From: Antilocapra americana
Lineage: Eukaryota; Chordata; Mammalia; Artiodactyla; Antilocapridae
Length of the DNA: 64,000 nucleotides
Direction: 5' to 3'
Assembly (NCBI GenBank): GCA_007570785.1
Contig: ML661382.1
Coordinates: 1,119,526-1,183,525 of the forward strand
Of the stretch, positions 11,509 to 21,082 are shown piece after piece (the stretch's first letter is position 1; every line of letters begins with the position of its first letter). Position numbers and translations under genes: made by a program. The notes under the pieces are model-generated. The model worked only from the letters and a program-made list of their open reading frames with translations, did not search any database and was not told the origin of the DNA.

Positions 11509-13021
11509 AGACCCTGTGAGTTTTAAAAGCCTGACAAGTTATGTTAATAGACCTACTCTGTCTTATATCACATAAATACTTAGATGGATCTTGATTCCTG
11601 AAAAGGAGCTCAGGCTAGCAAAGAATGTAAGTGGGCAAAGTAAAGCTGCTGTGTCCTGTGAATGGTACAGGTAGTGGACTGAGAAAAAGAAGAGATGACA
11701 GATACTTCTAAGTAGCAATATTGGTCAGGGAAGGCTTCATTTAGGGTGGCAGTATTGGAATGAGGTTTCAAAGGGTGAATAGGGCTCAGACAAAAGTAAT
11801 AATTAGGACTTGAAATAAGCAAAGGCTGGGTGGTGGGAAATGGTGCTGGTGTTCAGGCACAATGTTCTTGTTTCAACCAGAGGAGAAAACGCACAGTAGG
11901 TCTTGGGAAGAGAGCTCAAAGGTAGTAGGGGCCAGATAATGAGGGGCTCTGACTACCGGGAGTTTGACCTTTTCTCCGTAGGAATCTCAAAAGTTTAAGG
12001 GAAACTAACTGAAGTGAGTACCAGACAGAAGGGCAAATACCAAACTAGAGACAGACCAGTCACAGGCCTCTTTGTTGTCCAGTTAGAGATCACAAAGGCC
12101 TGAACATTGATGGGGGAGGATAATTAAATGGGGCTCCGGCTTTGCCTGGCTAGGAAGGGCATGGTGTGATTTTTGACAGGTACATTTAAAGATCCTTTTT
12201 CTTGTGGCTTGGCTTCTCTTCTGTGTCTCTTATTTAATCCAGCCCAATTCCATAGCTGCTGCTGTTGAATGGTTTTGTCCTGTATTTTGTTCTTCAGAGA
12301 TTCTCTTAAATCCACCCGTTATTCTTGAAGGTTCTGGTTAGCTCTTTCATGGATTATTAAATTTTCCTCTCAGAGTGTCCATCATGGTGCCCCTATTCTG
12401 CCTGAAATTGAAACCCTTCTGACTTGACAAATAGCTGCCTCAAGTGGCAGTTGTCTTTCTGCTCCCTTCTTGAAGGCGGAGTTAATGTATCCATTTGATG
12501 AATGCAAGAAGAGACCTGAGGAAGTAGTTGTGTAATACATTTATGAGTCTACATGACTCTTCCACTATACTGAGCTGTTAGTAGCACCTTGTGCTATTAT
12601 CTGTCTGTTGGCTCTTAAATGATGAGTGACTAATGGATTGTGTGGCTGCTCCTCCCCTTTGCCAGTAGTCAGTACACTACCTGAAACTCTTCCTTAACTC
12701 TCAGATAAGTAAGCTTTCTGCAGGTTGTCTCTCTGCAGCAAAGGCAAGAGAGATGCAGTCCTTACACTGGAGAGGCTCACAGTCTCTGGGCAGGAAGGTG
12801 ATGAAACTTGCTTTGATGTATTCTGTGCTCCTAAACAGTGTTTCCTGTGGAAGGCCACGCCTGACAGCTTCCCTCCAGGTGTTTTAATTACCCTAATCTG
12901 CACTCAGGAAGGCTGACTCACTGGTAAAGCTATATTGGTCTTTAAAACCAGACTCTGGTGTGTTAATTCATGAGGAGAAATATGTCTGGTCCCTGAGACA
13001 GCCCCACTGGCCTTGCTGTGT

Positions 13022-13136
13022 TTTTCTGTATACTTGGGCAGCACTCAGGGATCTTAGTTCTCCGACCAGGAGTGGAACCGGTTACCCTGCGGTGGAAGGC
13101 CGAGTCATAATCACTGGACTGCCAGGGAAGTCCCTT
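13022..13136 (-). mobile_element. CHR-type tRNA-derived SINE
   Basis: Minus-strand SINE with the end CACTGGACTGCCAGGGAAGTCCC and an internal TTAGTTCTCCGACCAGGAGTGGAACC box B-like segment. Confidence 0.75.
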
Positions 13137-13341
13137 AGTGTTTTCATGTAATCATACCACTTGGGAAGCCTAATTAAAGAAAAAGCTCCATGTAACAGAG
13201 GAAGGGGACTTTAATTCTAGGGATGGAATGTTGACCAACATCCAATTACCCCTCCCACAAGTCTGTTCCCCACCCCCACCCCCGCCTGGCTTTGCTCTCC
13301 ACTTAAAGGGTTCCTGGTTTTGTTGCAACTTTTACCTGATA

Positions 13342-13465
13342 CTGTGAAAGTGAAGTTGTGTCTTTGTGACCCCATGGACCGTAGCCTACCACACTCCTCT
13401 GTCCGTGGGATGGGATTTTCCAGGCAAGAGTACTGGAGTGAGTTGCCATTTCCTTCTCCACCTGT
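13342..13465 (-). mobile_element. BovA-type SINE fragment
   Basis: Minus-strand BovA core, including GTGACCCCATGGACCGTAGCC, the CTCCTCTGTCCGTGGGATGGG segment and TACTGGAGTGAGTTGCCATT. The tRNA-like head is missing. Confidence 0.8.
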
Positions 13466-14159
13466 ATCTCCCCACACATCTTTTACTCTTTAAGAGTCAC
13501 TCTGTCATTTTATTTCAGGCCTTGGGATCCGTTACTTGCACTTTCGGATTGCTTTGCTTATTGCTTTCGTTGAGTATCCTATAGCTCCGGGCTTGGGGGT
13601 GAGGGTTGGGGGGAAAGTTTTTAAACTCTTCGTCTTTCCCACTTGTGCTAGGATCCTCAGTCTACCCAGTTTATTCAAATTTGTTGGGACAATGGTATCA
13701 GATAAGGCCTAAAGTTCCCAATGTGCTAAATTATATATGGTCTATCTGCCAAAAGGTAGCATTAAACGCTTTTATCAGGTTATGACTGAGGTGTGTAAAC
13801 AGGAAATCCTACAGATCAAGGATCAAGGGCAGAGGTCCTGTAAAAAAAGATCCAGGGGTCATTAAATCTGTGACTATCCACAGCCCCAGCTCACGCAGCA
13901 GCGAGGCTAGTTTTCAGGGGAACGGGAACAGGAAGGAGTTGGGGGGGAGGGCCTCAATTAACACAAGGCTCTGTTGGGGCAGCACGGAACGCTTAGTCCT
14001 GTTCCACCCGGTCTCTGAGCCTCAAGGTTCTCCAATAAAGAATGAACAAGGCGACAGCTCTGGCTTGTTTCTCTGTGCATAATATCCTTTGACTTCGTTG
14101 TAAAACGACACTTCCAAGAAGTAGAGGCTTGCAGAAAAAGGAAAAAAAGATAAACAAGG

Positions 14160-14330
14160 GGAATACAAGAGGTGGTAACGCGCCCCACCCCTCTACGTCA
14201 GAGTTAAGTCTCTTTAAAAACCCCAGGAATCCAAGCCGGCGCCCACGGTCGGCATAGCAACGGCGCAGGCGCAGTTCTGGCGTAGGATTTCTGGGAACTG
14301 TAGTTTTCCCATCTTCGGGAGCGCTCTGTC
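14160..14330. promoter_or_regulatory. Orphan promoter-like cluster (CRE half-site, NRF1, ZNF143-type sites)
   Basis: A GC-richer island in AT-rich surroundings carries several housekeeping promoter motifs close together. These are a CREB-type TACGTCAG at 14194-14201, an NRF1-type GCGCAGGCGCAG at 14263-14274, and CTGGGAACTGTAGTT at 14291-14305, the reverse of the ZNF143/Staf ACTACAATTCCCAG element. No recognisable exon lies next to it. The same GCGCAGGCGCAG word occurs in the NDUFS5 promoter. It may be the promoter of a non-coding transcript or of a lost or unannotated upstream exon. Activity is inferred from motifs alone. Confidence 0.5.
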
Positions 14331-16205
14331 ATGGACATCCTTGCACTGCCGCACCAACACCAGGGCCGAATGGGCTGTCCAATGGAGGGGCTTGGCGTAT
14401 CAACAGTTAAGATCTATAATAGGAAACAGTATATGTATAACTGGGCTGGTGGGACCTCAACATAGCTCTAGTAAATGCTCAGGAGTTCAGGAAGATTCCA
14501 CAGAAAGCTTCGTGGGATAAATGATGAGAACGGATCAGGCATTTGCCCGGGGGAACAGTGGGAAGTCTGTAATGATCCTACAAAATTTGGAAGCATGAGA
14601 ACAGTTCTGGATGTTTGAGAATACCAGGGTATTGAATACCGGTTGGTGAACAATGGGATCTGAGGAGTTAGAAATGGAAAGAAATCAGATCATGGTCTTG
14701 AATGCCAAACCCCAAAATCTGGACCTTTTCTTGAATAACCTTACCCAGAGCCCAAGCAATGTGAATGAACCCCTTCCTTTGAACTCTCCTTTTATTCATC
14801 TTTGTTTTAACCACTTGCCACAGCATTTTATGCCTTCATCCCAAGAACGCAACAAGGGTCATGGTTGACAGAGCTCAGGAAGTGTTTTCTGAATGATCAG
14901 ATTTGAGTCTTTAGAAAAGCTTGCAACAACAATTAGAAGAGAGGGTAAGAAGAGAGTAAGGCTGGATGTAAAAAACCATCGAAGTTCAAAGTAAATTGCT
15001 TTCCCCGTCTGTAATTTTCCCTCCATCCAAGGTTTGAAATCTGGCAGCTCAAAGGCCATTTCCATGATGGGTTTTGTTTGGTCAGCACTTTCAAAGAAAA
15101 TTAGTTGCTCCGCTTTTTTAAATGGAATGTTTCACATTTAAACAATAACAAAAAATTCCTGGCGTCTCATGAAAAATTTGAAGAGTAGACAATTTGGAGC
15201 TCTTGAGTCTTGACAGCAAGAGTGGAGCTGAGGAGCTGCTGCCCCCTTTAGACGGGACATATGCTCTTCAGTTTGCACATTCCCCACCATTTCTCTCCCT
15301 CAAACTGAGGCCAGGGATCAGTTCCCATTTACCATAACGCTTTTGTTTTCATTTCCTTACAGTGAGCTAGCTCTGGCCTTGGAGGCTTTTGAATTGCCCA
15401 TCTTTGTACTAATCTACCCCACCTGGTATCTGAGGAGTGATTCAGTGAAAGCAATATTTTAGAAAGATTAGTCAGTGCAAAACAGACTGAAGTGAGGAGC
15501 CAGGAGGCAGAAAGGAAGAAATAAATAGAAAATCTATTGAAGGAATAGTTGAACGCATTTGGCCAGTGATTAAATAATGGAAGAAGCAGGAGGAAAACGC
15601 AAAACACAGCTTCAGAGTTTACTACCTGAATGGCTGGAAAGATGCTATCATCAACACTAAATGGGAGAAGTGAAAGGGGTGATGGTGATCACTACCTTGC
15701 TACCTCTAGTATTTTGTAGGCAAGGGCCATGAGTTACCAATTCCATAATCCTCCAGTATTGTGCTGGACATGCATTAGGTGCCCAGGAAATTCTAGCCGA
15801 ACTGAAACTGATCTAAGGTGGGGTACATATCTGATGAGGGGGGAAGGAAAGAATTGGAATGCTAGAACAAAACCAGTACATCCTAGGACCTCAGGCAGTC
15901 TCCTCAGAGTGGATGAAACTAGGACTTGGAGAGAGTTAATGTGTTCTGGAGAAAAACCTATGCAAAAGTCCTGAAGCAGAGCAGGAATTTGGCATGTAGA
16001 AATGGAAGAGGGGAGGGGGGAATTGGTATCCTTCCAAGGGAAAGAAAAAAAAGAGAGAGATTGGATTGCAGGATTTTCCTGGAATCCATGGAAGAGGAAG
16101 CTCTCAGTTGGGGCATTAGGCAAGGTTTTGGACAATGAGGCTGGGAAGGTTGGAACACCGGACTTTTCCAAACAGTTTTGAGAGCTCATTGCTTAAAAGG
16201 AAAAG
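14331..16205. other. Intergenic, no gene seen
   Basis: Short open frames on both strands (for example 15734-16189 minus) match nothing I recognise and have no splice or codon evidence. No clear young repeat is seen; 15700-16130 has the look of an old LINE-type repeat. Confidence 0.5.
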
Positions 16206-16209
16206 AAAT

Positions 16210-17410
16210 CTGCAGTCCAGAGCCACTGCCGCCACTCCCATCTTCCCTGCCTTGGGGAGGGCATCAGGTCACTGCATCCAGCGGGGCTCAGAAAGGGAAA
16301 GAGGCCTAGTTTCCACCACAGCACCTTCACCCATCACACAGAGCATCAAGTGTGTGATGGTGAGCGAAGGGGCTGTGGTCAAAACATGCTACACAAGCAA
16401 CACCTTCCCCAAGGAGTACATCCCCACAGTGTTCAACACTACAGTGTCCAGAGTGCAGCTGATGGGTGGCCAGTGAACCTGAACCTATAGGACACAGCAG
16501 GCCAGGAGTATGATCACCTCCGCACACTCTCCTACCCTCAGACCAACATGTTTGTCATCTGTTTCTCCACTGCCATCTGCCTTCCTGTGAGCATGTGCAG
16601 CACAAGTGGCATTCAGAGGTGTGCCATCACTGCTCTGAGATGCCCATCCTCCTGGTGGGCACCAAGAAGGACCTGACACCCTAAAGCTGCCTGAAGGAGC
16701 AGGGCCAGGAGGTGGCCCAGCAGATCCAAGCTGTGCTCGGCCCTGCAGCAGGATGGCATCAAGGAAGTGTTTACCGAGGCTGTTTGGCAGTGGTCAACCC
16801 CATGCCAATCGAGCATGGGCAGTCCTGCATCCTCTTATGACCTGGCACTCAGCTTGGAGGCTGCCCCTGCCCCTCCAGCAGCTGCACTTTTGTGTCTTGG
16901 TGCCTCGTCTGCTCCCAGCTGTGCCTTAAGGACTAATTCTGGCACCCCCTTGCCAAATGCCTTTTTCTCCTTAAGGGGACCCACAGGGAAAGGGGCTCTG
17001 GGCCCTGCTGCATTCTGCTTGGCAACACCAAGTATTCTCGAGAGCTCACCCAGGTCAAAGTTGGACCCCTCCTCCAAGAAGCCAACCCAGTGCCTCCTCC
17101 TCAATTCCCCCTACTCAGCAGTTGACCTAGTTTTCCACACAGATATTGCTGCCTGTCCTGGTGCCTTCTCTCAGGAGGGCTCAGCAGACCCTAACCTCTC
17201 CCTCAATGCTCTTCAAATTGCTCCGCCCTCAAGATGCTCTCTCTTCCACAGGAAAGAAGCCACTGAATCCTAGTAAGATGAATGTGCCCTAACCTACCCC
17301 CATGTGCCTGGGCCTCATGCATCTACTGACGGAATGGGTCCTACCCCCAATGGGCTCCTGGGGCCCCTCTACCCTCATCAGCATCAATAAAACCTTCTGT
17401 CTCCAGTAAA
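16210..17410 (+). pseudogene. RHOG: RHOG processed pseudogene
   Basis: Intronless copy of RHOG, the Rac-like small GTPase. The CDS-equivalent runs 16336-16840 (505 nt; the parent is 576 nt). Recognisable blocks include [15 protein letters not shown], the DTAGQ-EYD switch II region (around 16489), [20 protein letters not shown] and the terminal CILL prenylation motif at the TGA (16838-16840). It is dead in several ways: the start codon is ACA at 16336-16338, the P-loop reads SEGAVVKT with the following residues deleted, the Trp before DTAGQ is a TAG stop, and there are further deletions and stops. UTR-like sequence flanks it, and AATAAA occurs near 17386. A retained poly(A) tail and target-site duplication were not found, so the outer edges are approximate. 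Open frames here on both strands are remnants. Confidence 0.88.
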
Positions 17411-17760
17411 GTTTTCAGCCTAACCCCCCAATAAGTATTTATTTACAAGTTATTTTTATGTACAACTAATGCAGTATTGTGCCCTTTATAAACATTAACA
17501 CACAAACAAGAAATTAAAAAACACAAAAATCAGAAATATTCTATTTTCTTCCCACTTCCCCAACATATATCACATACACTTTATGGTACCCACACCCCAC
17601 GCAGCTGCCCCAGCCCCAACCCTACCACCACCACTTTGGGGCTCCTGCTGTAAACAAGGGGAACCTCCGGACGTTCAGAAACAGAGGGGCGTGGTCTCTG
17701 ACGACTCTCTAGAACCCGCAAACTTTAAAAACTGAGACACAGAGAACTGTGATTGTCTTA
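17411..17760. other. 3'UTR-like sequence, minus-strand sense
   Basis: Read on the minus strand this stretch resembles the end of a transcript, with TACATAAAAATAACTTG and AATAAATAC near 17437-17465. I cannot name a parent gene. It abuts the end of the RHOG pseudogene and could be a second retrocopy fragment or unrelated AT-rich sequence. Confidence 0.25.
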
Positions 17761-18200
17761 GAGTGCTTTCCACGTGCCAGGAAACGCCTCAGTGCTTTGG
17801 TGGTGGTTTACTCGCTAAATCCTGTCCGAGGCTTGAGCCTCCGTGCGCTGTAACCAGCCAGGCTCCTCTGTCCGTGGAACTCTCCAGGCAAGAATATTGG
17901 AGTGGGTTGCCCTGTCCTCTAGAGGATCTTCCCGACCCAGGGATCGAACCCTCTTCTCTTACATCTCCTGCATTGGCAGGCGGGTTCTTTACCAGTAGGG
18001 CAACGTGGGGAACCCAGTGCATTTAATCCCCCCCAAGCAACCCTATACGCTGTCTTATTCTTTTAAGATTATTTTTTATCTTAAGATGAAAGAGAAGCAT
18101 AGCGAGGTTAAGAAACTTGGCCAGGTGACACAGAAGTGGCGGCGCAAGAAGTGGAACCCACCCTGGGTGTGTCCACACTCCAGGAGCTTAACCGCCACTG
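17760..18200 (-). mobile_element. MIR SINE split by a younger SINE
   Basis: MIR sequence is visible on both sides of an inserted SINE. The first part is at about 17760-17822 (GTGCTTTCCACGTGCCAGG to CTCGCTAAATCC), and the second at about 18020-18200 (ACCCTATACGCTG, AGCGAGGTTAAGAAACTTGG, CCAGGTGACACAG). The halves line up as one minus-strand MIR just upstream of the NDUFS5 promoter. Confidence 0.7.
17823..18018 (-). mobile_element. BovA/Bov-tA SINE
   Basis: Minus-strand SINE with CAGGCTCCTCTGTCCGTGGA, ATATTGGAGTGGGTTGCC, a CCCGACCCAGGGATCGAACC B-box and a GGTTCTTTACCAGTAGGGC head. It interrupts a MIR about 300 bp upstream of the NDUFS5 CpG island. Confidence 0.85.
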
Positions 18201-18289
18201 GAAGGGGATGAGCAGGGTTTCCTTGGTCAAGTCCCTCACCAATCATAGCTGCGGTGAGGAAGCAGCAGGATATCAGTACACCCGGGCAC

Positions 18290-18542
18290 GCCTCACCCGC
18301 GGTTGCCCGGGCAAGGTCCGCTCGTTCGCCGTCTCCAGAGGGCGGCTCCGACAGTCGCGCAGGCGCAGACAGAGGGGCTTCGTCGCTATGGTTCCGGGGC
18401 GCGACGGCGGAAGGCAGGTCGGCTCCCGGCGTCGCGCCGCAAGCGTCGCGCAGCGGGCTTCCTTTGCGGCAGGCCTCCCTGTCGCCTGGGGATCGTCTAG
18501 GAGAAGCGGTCAGCGCGGAGAAAAGGACGCCGCGGCCGGACG
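18290..18542 (+). promoter_or_regulatory. NDUFS5: NDUFS5 CpG-island promoter and non-coding exon 1
   Basis: This is a CpG-dense stretch with an NRF1-type site GCGCAGGCGCA at 18357-18367, as expected for a nuclear gene of mitochondrial respiration, and ETS-like TTCCGG at about 18390. A good donor GTAGGGG follows exon-like sequence at 18543, so exon 1 (5'UTR only) probably ends at 18542. Translation starts in exon 2. The transcription start is inferred to lie at about 18370-18400. Open frames on both strands here reflect GC content. Confidence 0.75.
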
Positions 18543-19302
18543 GTAGGGGCTGTCTGTGTCCCACCTAGAGCCTAAAGCGCGTCCTTCCGAGAGCTCTTTA
18601 ACAGATTTCCCCTTGGCTTGCTGGGTGGATGACCTTTCTCCCTGGCCGTATTTTCTGCTTTCCCGGGCTCCTTGGGCCCACACAGCCTCTGTCACTGAAG
18701 CCTGTAGACCGCGCCTCTCTCGGCTCTTTTTCCGGGTTGACTTAACTTTCTGAAAGACTTCACACTTGGCCTTCTGTTTCTTCACCCGAAGTCCATGTTC
18801 CTTTCGCAGCTTGCCGCGTGACCATGCGGGATTTAGGCCCTGCCACCCTCTAAAGCTCGTTTCCTTCTTGCCGACGTGCACTCGGCCGCGTCTGGGTGCT
18901 CGGTGCCCAGTTTCCCGGACAGAAAAGGTGTTCCTCCTTACCTCTCGTGCTCGTCCTTTGATTCCCAATTCCCTCTGTGTGCCCTCACGCTAGTCCTTAG
19001 GGTGCAGCTGTTTCCCCCCGCCCCAATCCCTTTGACTGGAGCATTATTACTCAGCAAATCACTGAAAGAATAGGTAGAAAACTTTAAAATTACGTTCACC
19101 TGTAAGTCTGCCACTCATAAACGTAACTGTTGACCTTTTTTTGTGCTTCCTTCTAGTCTTCTTTTGAAGTTTTTTTTTTAACATTATTGTAAACCCCCCT
19201 TTTTTCCCATTAAACATTAAAATGTATATTTCATCTGTATTATCTGCCCCCCACCATTGTCTACCAAATAGATACTGGATTTAATTATTCATTTCTCTTA
19301 CT

Positions 19303-19513
19303 TCACTGGTGGCTCAGACGCTGAAGAATCTGCCTGAAATGCAGGAGACCCAGGTTCCATCCCTGGGTTGGGAAGGTCCCCTGGAAGGTCATGGCAACCC
19401 ACTCCAGTATTCTTGCCTGGAGAATTCCATGGACAGAGGAGGCTGGTGGCCTACAGTCCATGGGGTCGCAAAGAGTGGGGACATGACTGAGAGACAAACA
19501 CTTTCACTTTCTC
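19303..19513 (+). mobile_element. BovA/Bov-tA SINE
   Basis: Plus-strand element in NDUFS5 intron 1: CACTGGTGGCTCAGACGC head, CCCTGGGTTGGGAAGG, ACTCCAGTATTCTTGCCTGG, a GTCCATGGGGTCGCAAAGAG core and an ACTTTCACTTTC end. Confidence 0.88.
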
Positions 19514-19897
19514 TATTGTTGCACTTTTAAGTTGTTTGAATTTCTTTTTTTTTTAACCCCCCAACAATTATTGAGCTCCTACCTGACTGGTCCCTACCCT
19601 CAAGGCTGTTCAAAGGGAGATATGCATATGAATAGTACATTACCGGGGCTTTCAGGGTACTAGGAAAAGTCTATGATGCTGATTCTCTGCTAACAATGGA
19701 TGGCATTCCCGCTTCAAGATGGCTTCTTAGAAGTGTCATCTAAGTTGATATGGATCGGAAAATGTAAAGAAATGTTTTTATGCTTGTACTTCTTTATTTC
19801 AGTTGTTTCTTCAGACCTATTTCTTCTATTTTTTCAGTTATTTCTTTCAGATCCCAATCTCAAAGCATTGGGATTACTGAGTCAAAATATTCAATAC

Positions 19898-20072
19898 AGG
19901 GACTTCTTTAGTAGTCCAGTGGCTTAGACTCTACACTCCCAATGCAGGGGCCTGGGTTCAGTTCCTGGTTAGGAAACTGGAGCCCGCATGCTGAAAGAGT
20001 TTGCATGCTGCACCTAAAAGATCCTGCATGCTGCAACTAAGACCCTGCACTGCCAAATAAATAACATATTTT
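19898..20072 (+). mobile_element. CHR-type tRNA-derived SINE
   Basis: Plus-strand element in NDUFS5 intron 1: GGGACTTCTTTAGTAGTCCAG head, CCCAATGCAGGGGCCTGGG, repeated CATGCTGCAACTAA-type units and an AAATAAATAAC tail. Confidence 0.8.
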
Positions 20073-20386
20073 AAAAATTCAGTAAAACACACTTTTCAAC
20101 TTTTGATTAAAATGACCTTATCATAAAGAGGATTTTTAATGCATTGTTTTTTGGTTCAAGTTCCCTTTTCCTTGAGTTTGAGTTTTGTTAAAGCACGAAA
20201 ATTGCTTATCTACCATAAACTGGAAGAACTTGTATCATGAAAAAGTTTGGGGAGAAGAAATTGGGAGACTAGTACAAAATACCTTTCTAGAGGGTTGTTT
20301 GTCATAATCATCTCATTTTTCTCAGAAGGTTCTCTTTTGACTGCAATTTTATGGCATTCCTTTTTTTTTCCCCCCTTCCACTTCAG

Positions 20387-20604
20387 CCATGCCTTTCTTT
20401 GATGTGCAGAAAAAGCTGGGTGTTGACTTAGACCACTGGATGACAATCCAGAGTGCTGAGCAGCCTCACAGGATTCCAGCCCGCTGCCACGCTTTTGAAA
20501 AAGAATGGATTGAGTGTGCCCATGGAATCGGCAGTACCCGAGCAGAGAGGGAGTGCAAAGTAGAGTTTGAGGACTTCAGAGAGTGTCTGCTTCGACAGAA
20601 AACG
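20387..20604 (+). CDS. NDUFS5: NDUFS5 exon 2 (start codon 20389)
   Basis: NDUFS5 is an accessory, iron-sulfur-free subunit of mitochondrial respiratory complex I (NADH:ubiquinone oxidoreductase), located on the intermembrane-space side and imported through the MIA40 disulfide relay. The exon follows a pyrimidine tract and CAG at 20384-20386; the CDS begins with ATG at 20389. Translated 72 residues: [17 protein letters not shown], then a twin CX9C domain with Cys33-Cys43 and Cys56-Cys66, the hallmark of CHCH proteins. There is no cleavable targeting peptide, as expected. The donor is GTGAGG at 20605 after a complete Thr codon, so the junction is phase 0. With exon 3 the product is 106 residues, the usual mammalian length. 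Confidence 0.97.
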
Positions 20605-20806
20605 GTGAGGAAGTGGTGAAGATGGGAATTGAGTTGCTTCTTTGTTTCTCTAGAGCCACTTTTAAATACTTTTAACTGATATCAGGCATTGGCTTGCCCC
20701 ATGTGAATTGGCAACACTTGTGTGAAATACCTTCTCTACTTAGGTACCATGCCAAAGAAGTTAACTGTGTTAACTTGTTCAGTGTTCTTCCTCATATTCT
20801 CATATA

Positions 20807-20863
20807 TTGGGTTGGCCAAAAAGTTCATTAGGGTTTTCCCATCACACTTTTTGGCGAACCCAA
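20807..20863. mobile_element. Mariner-derived MITE hairpin, miR-2284/2285-like
   Basis: A 57-bp element flanked by TA on both sides (20805-20806 and 20864-20865), the mariner target site. The 18-bp ends TTGGGTTGGCCAAAAAGT and ACTTTTTGGCGAACCCAA are inverted repeats with one mismatch, separated by 21 bp. The ends match the bovine mariner terminal repeat as I remember it. The AAAAAGTTCATTAGGGTTTT segment resembles the ruminant miR-2284/2285 family, which is known to derive from such hairpins. It lies in NDUFS5 intron 2. Expression as a microRNA is inferred, not shown. Confidence 0.82.
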
Positions 20864-21072
20864 TATTTTCCTTAGCATTGTACCCTCCTGCAGCCATCAG
20901 GTTAGAAACTGCATGTGTAGATGCATAGGCTCTAAAGTAAAGAGCATCAGCTAGTCTTGGATGTCTGTCCTTGAAAATGTTTGGGCAAATATATTTCAAA
21001 TTCATTGAACCCTCACTGGGGAAGAGATTAAAATCCTGCAGCTCTGTTACACTGACTCTGATAAAACACCTT

Positions 21073-21082
21073 CTAGATTTCT
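21073..21082. repeat. Left target-site duplication of RNF130 retrocopy
   Basis: CTAGATTTCT, identical to 22507-22516. It lies immediately beside the poly(T) (antisense poly(A)) tract of the retrocopy. Confidence 0.85.

Larger units (their letters stand above)
8611..14150. other. Intergenic region AKIRIN1 to 14.2-kb promoter-like cluster
   Basis: No coding exon is recognised. A MIR-like segment lies at 9680-9890. An old mammalian repeat with TAAATAAAGTTACATTGGAACACTGCCAC-type sequence lies near 10130-10290. SINEs at 11389, 13022 and 13342 are listed separately. The stretch 11600-12060 looks like an old LINE-type repeat. I see nothing further. Confidence 0.6.

Noticed and set aside
15734..16189. 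Minus-strand open frame of 151 codons
   Set aside because: No recognisable domain and no splice or promoter support; open in a stretch that looks like an old repeat.
16767..17273. Plus-strand open frame of 168 codons
   Set aside because: It is a shifted reading of the RHOG pseudogene end and its 3'UTR.
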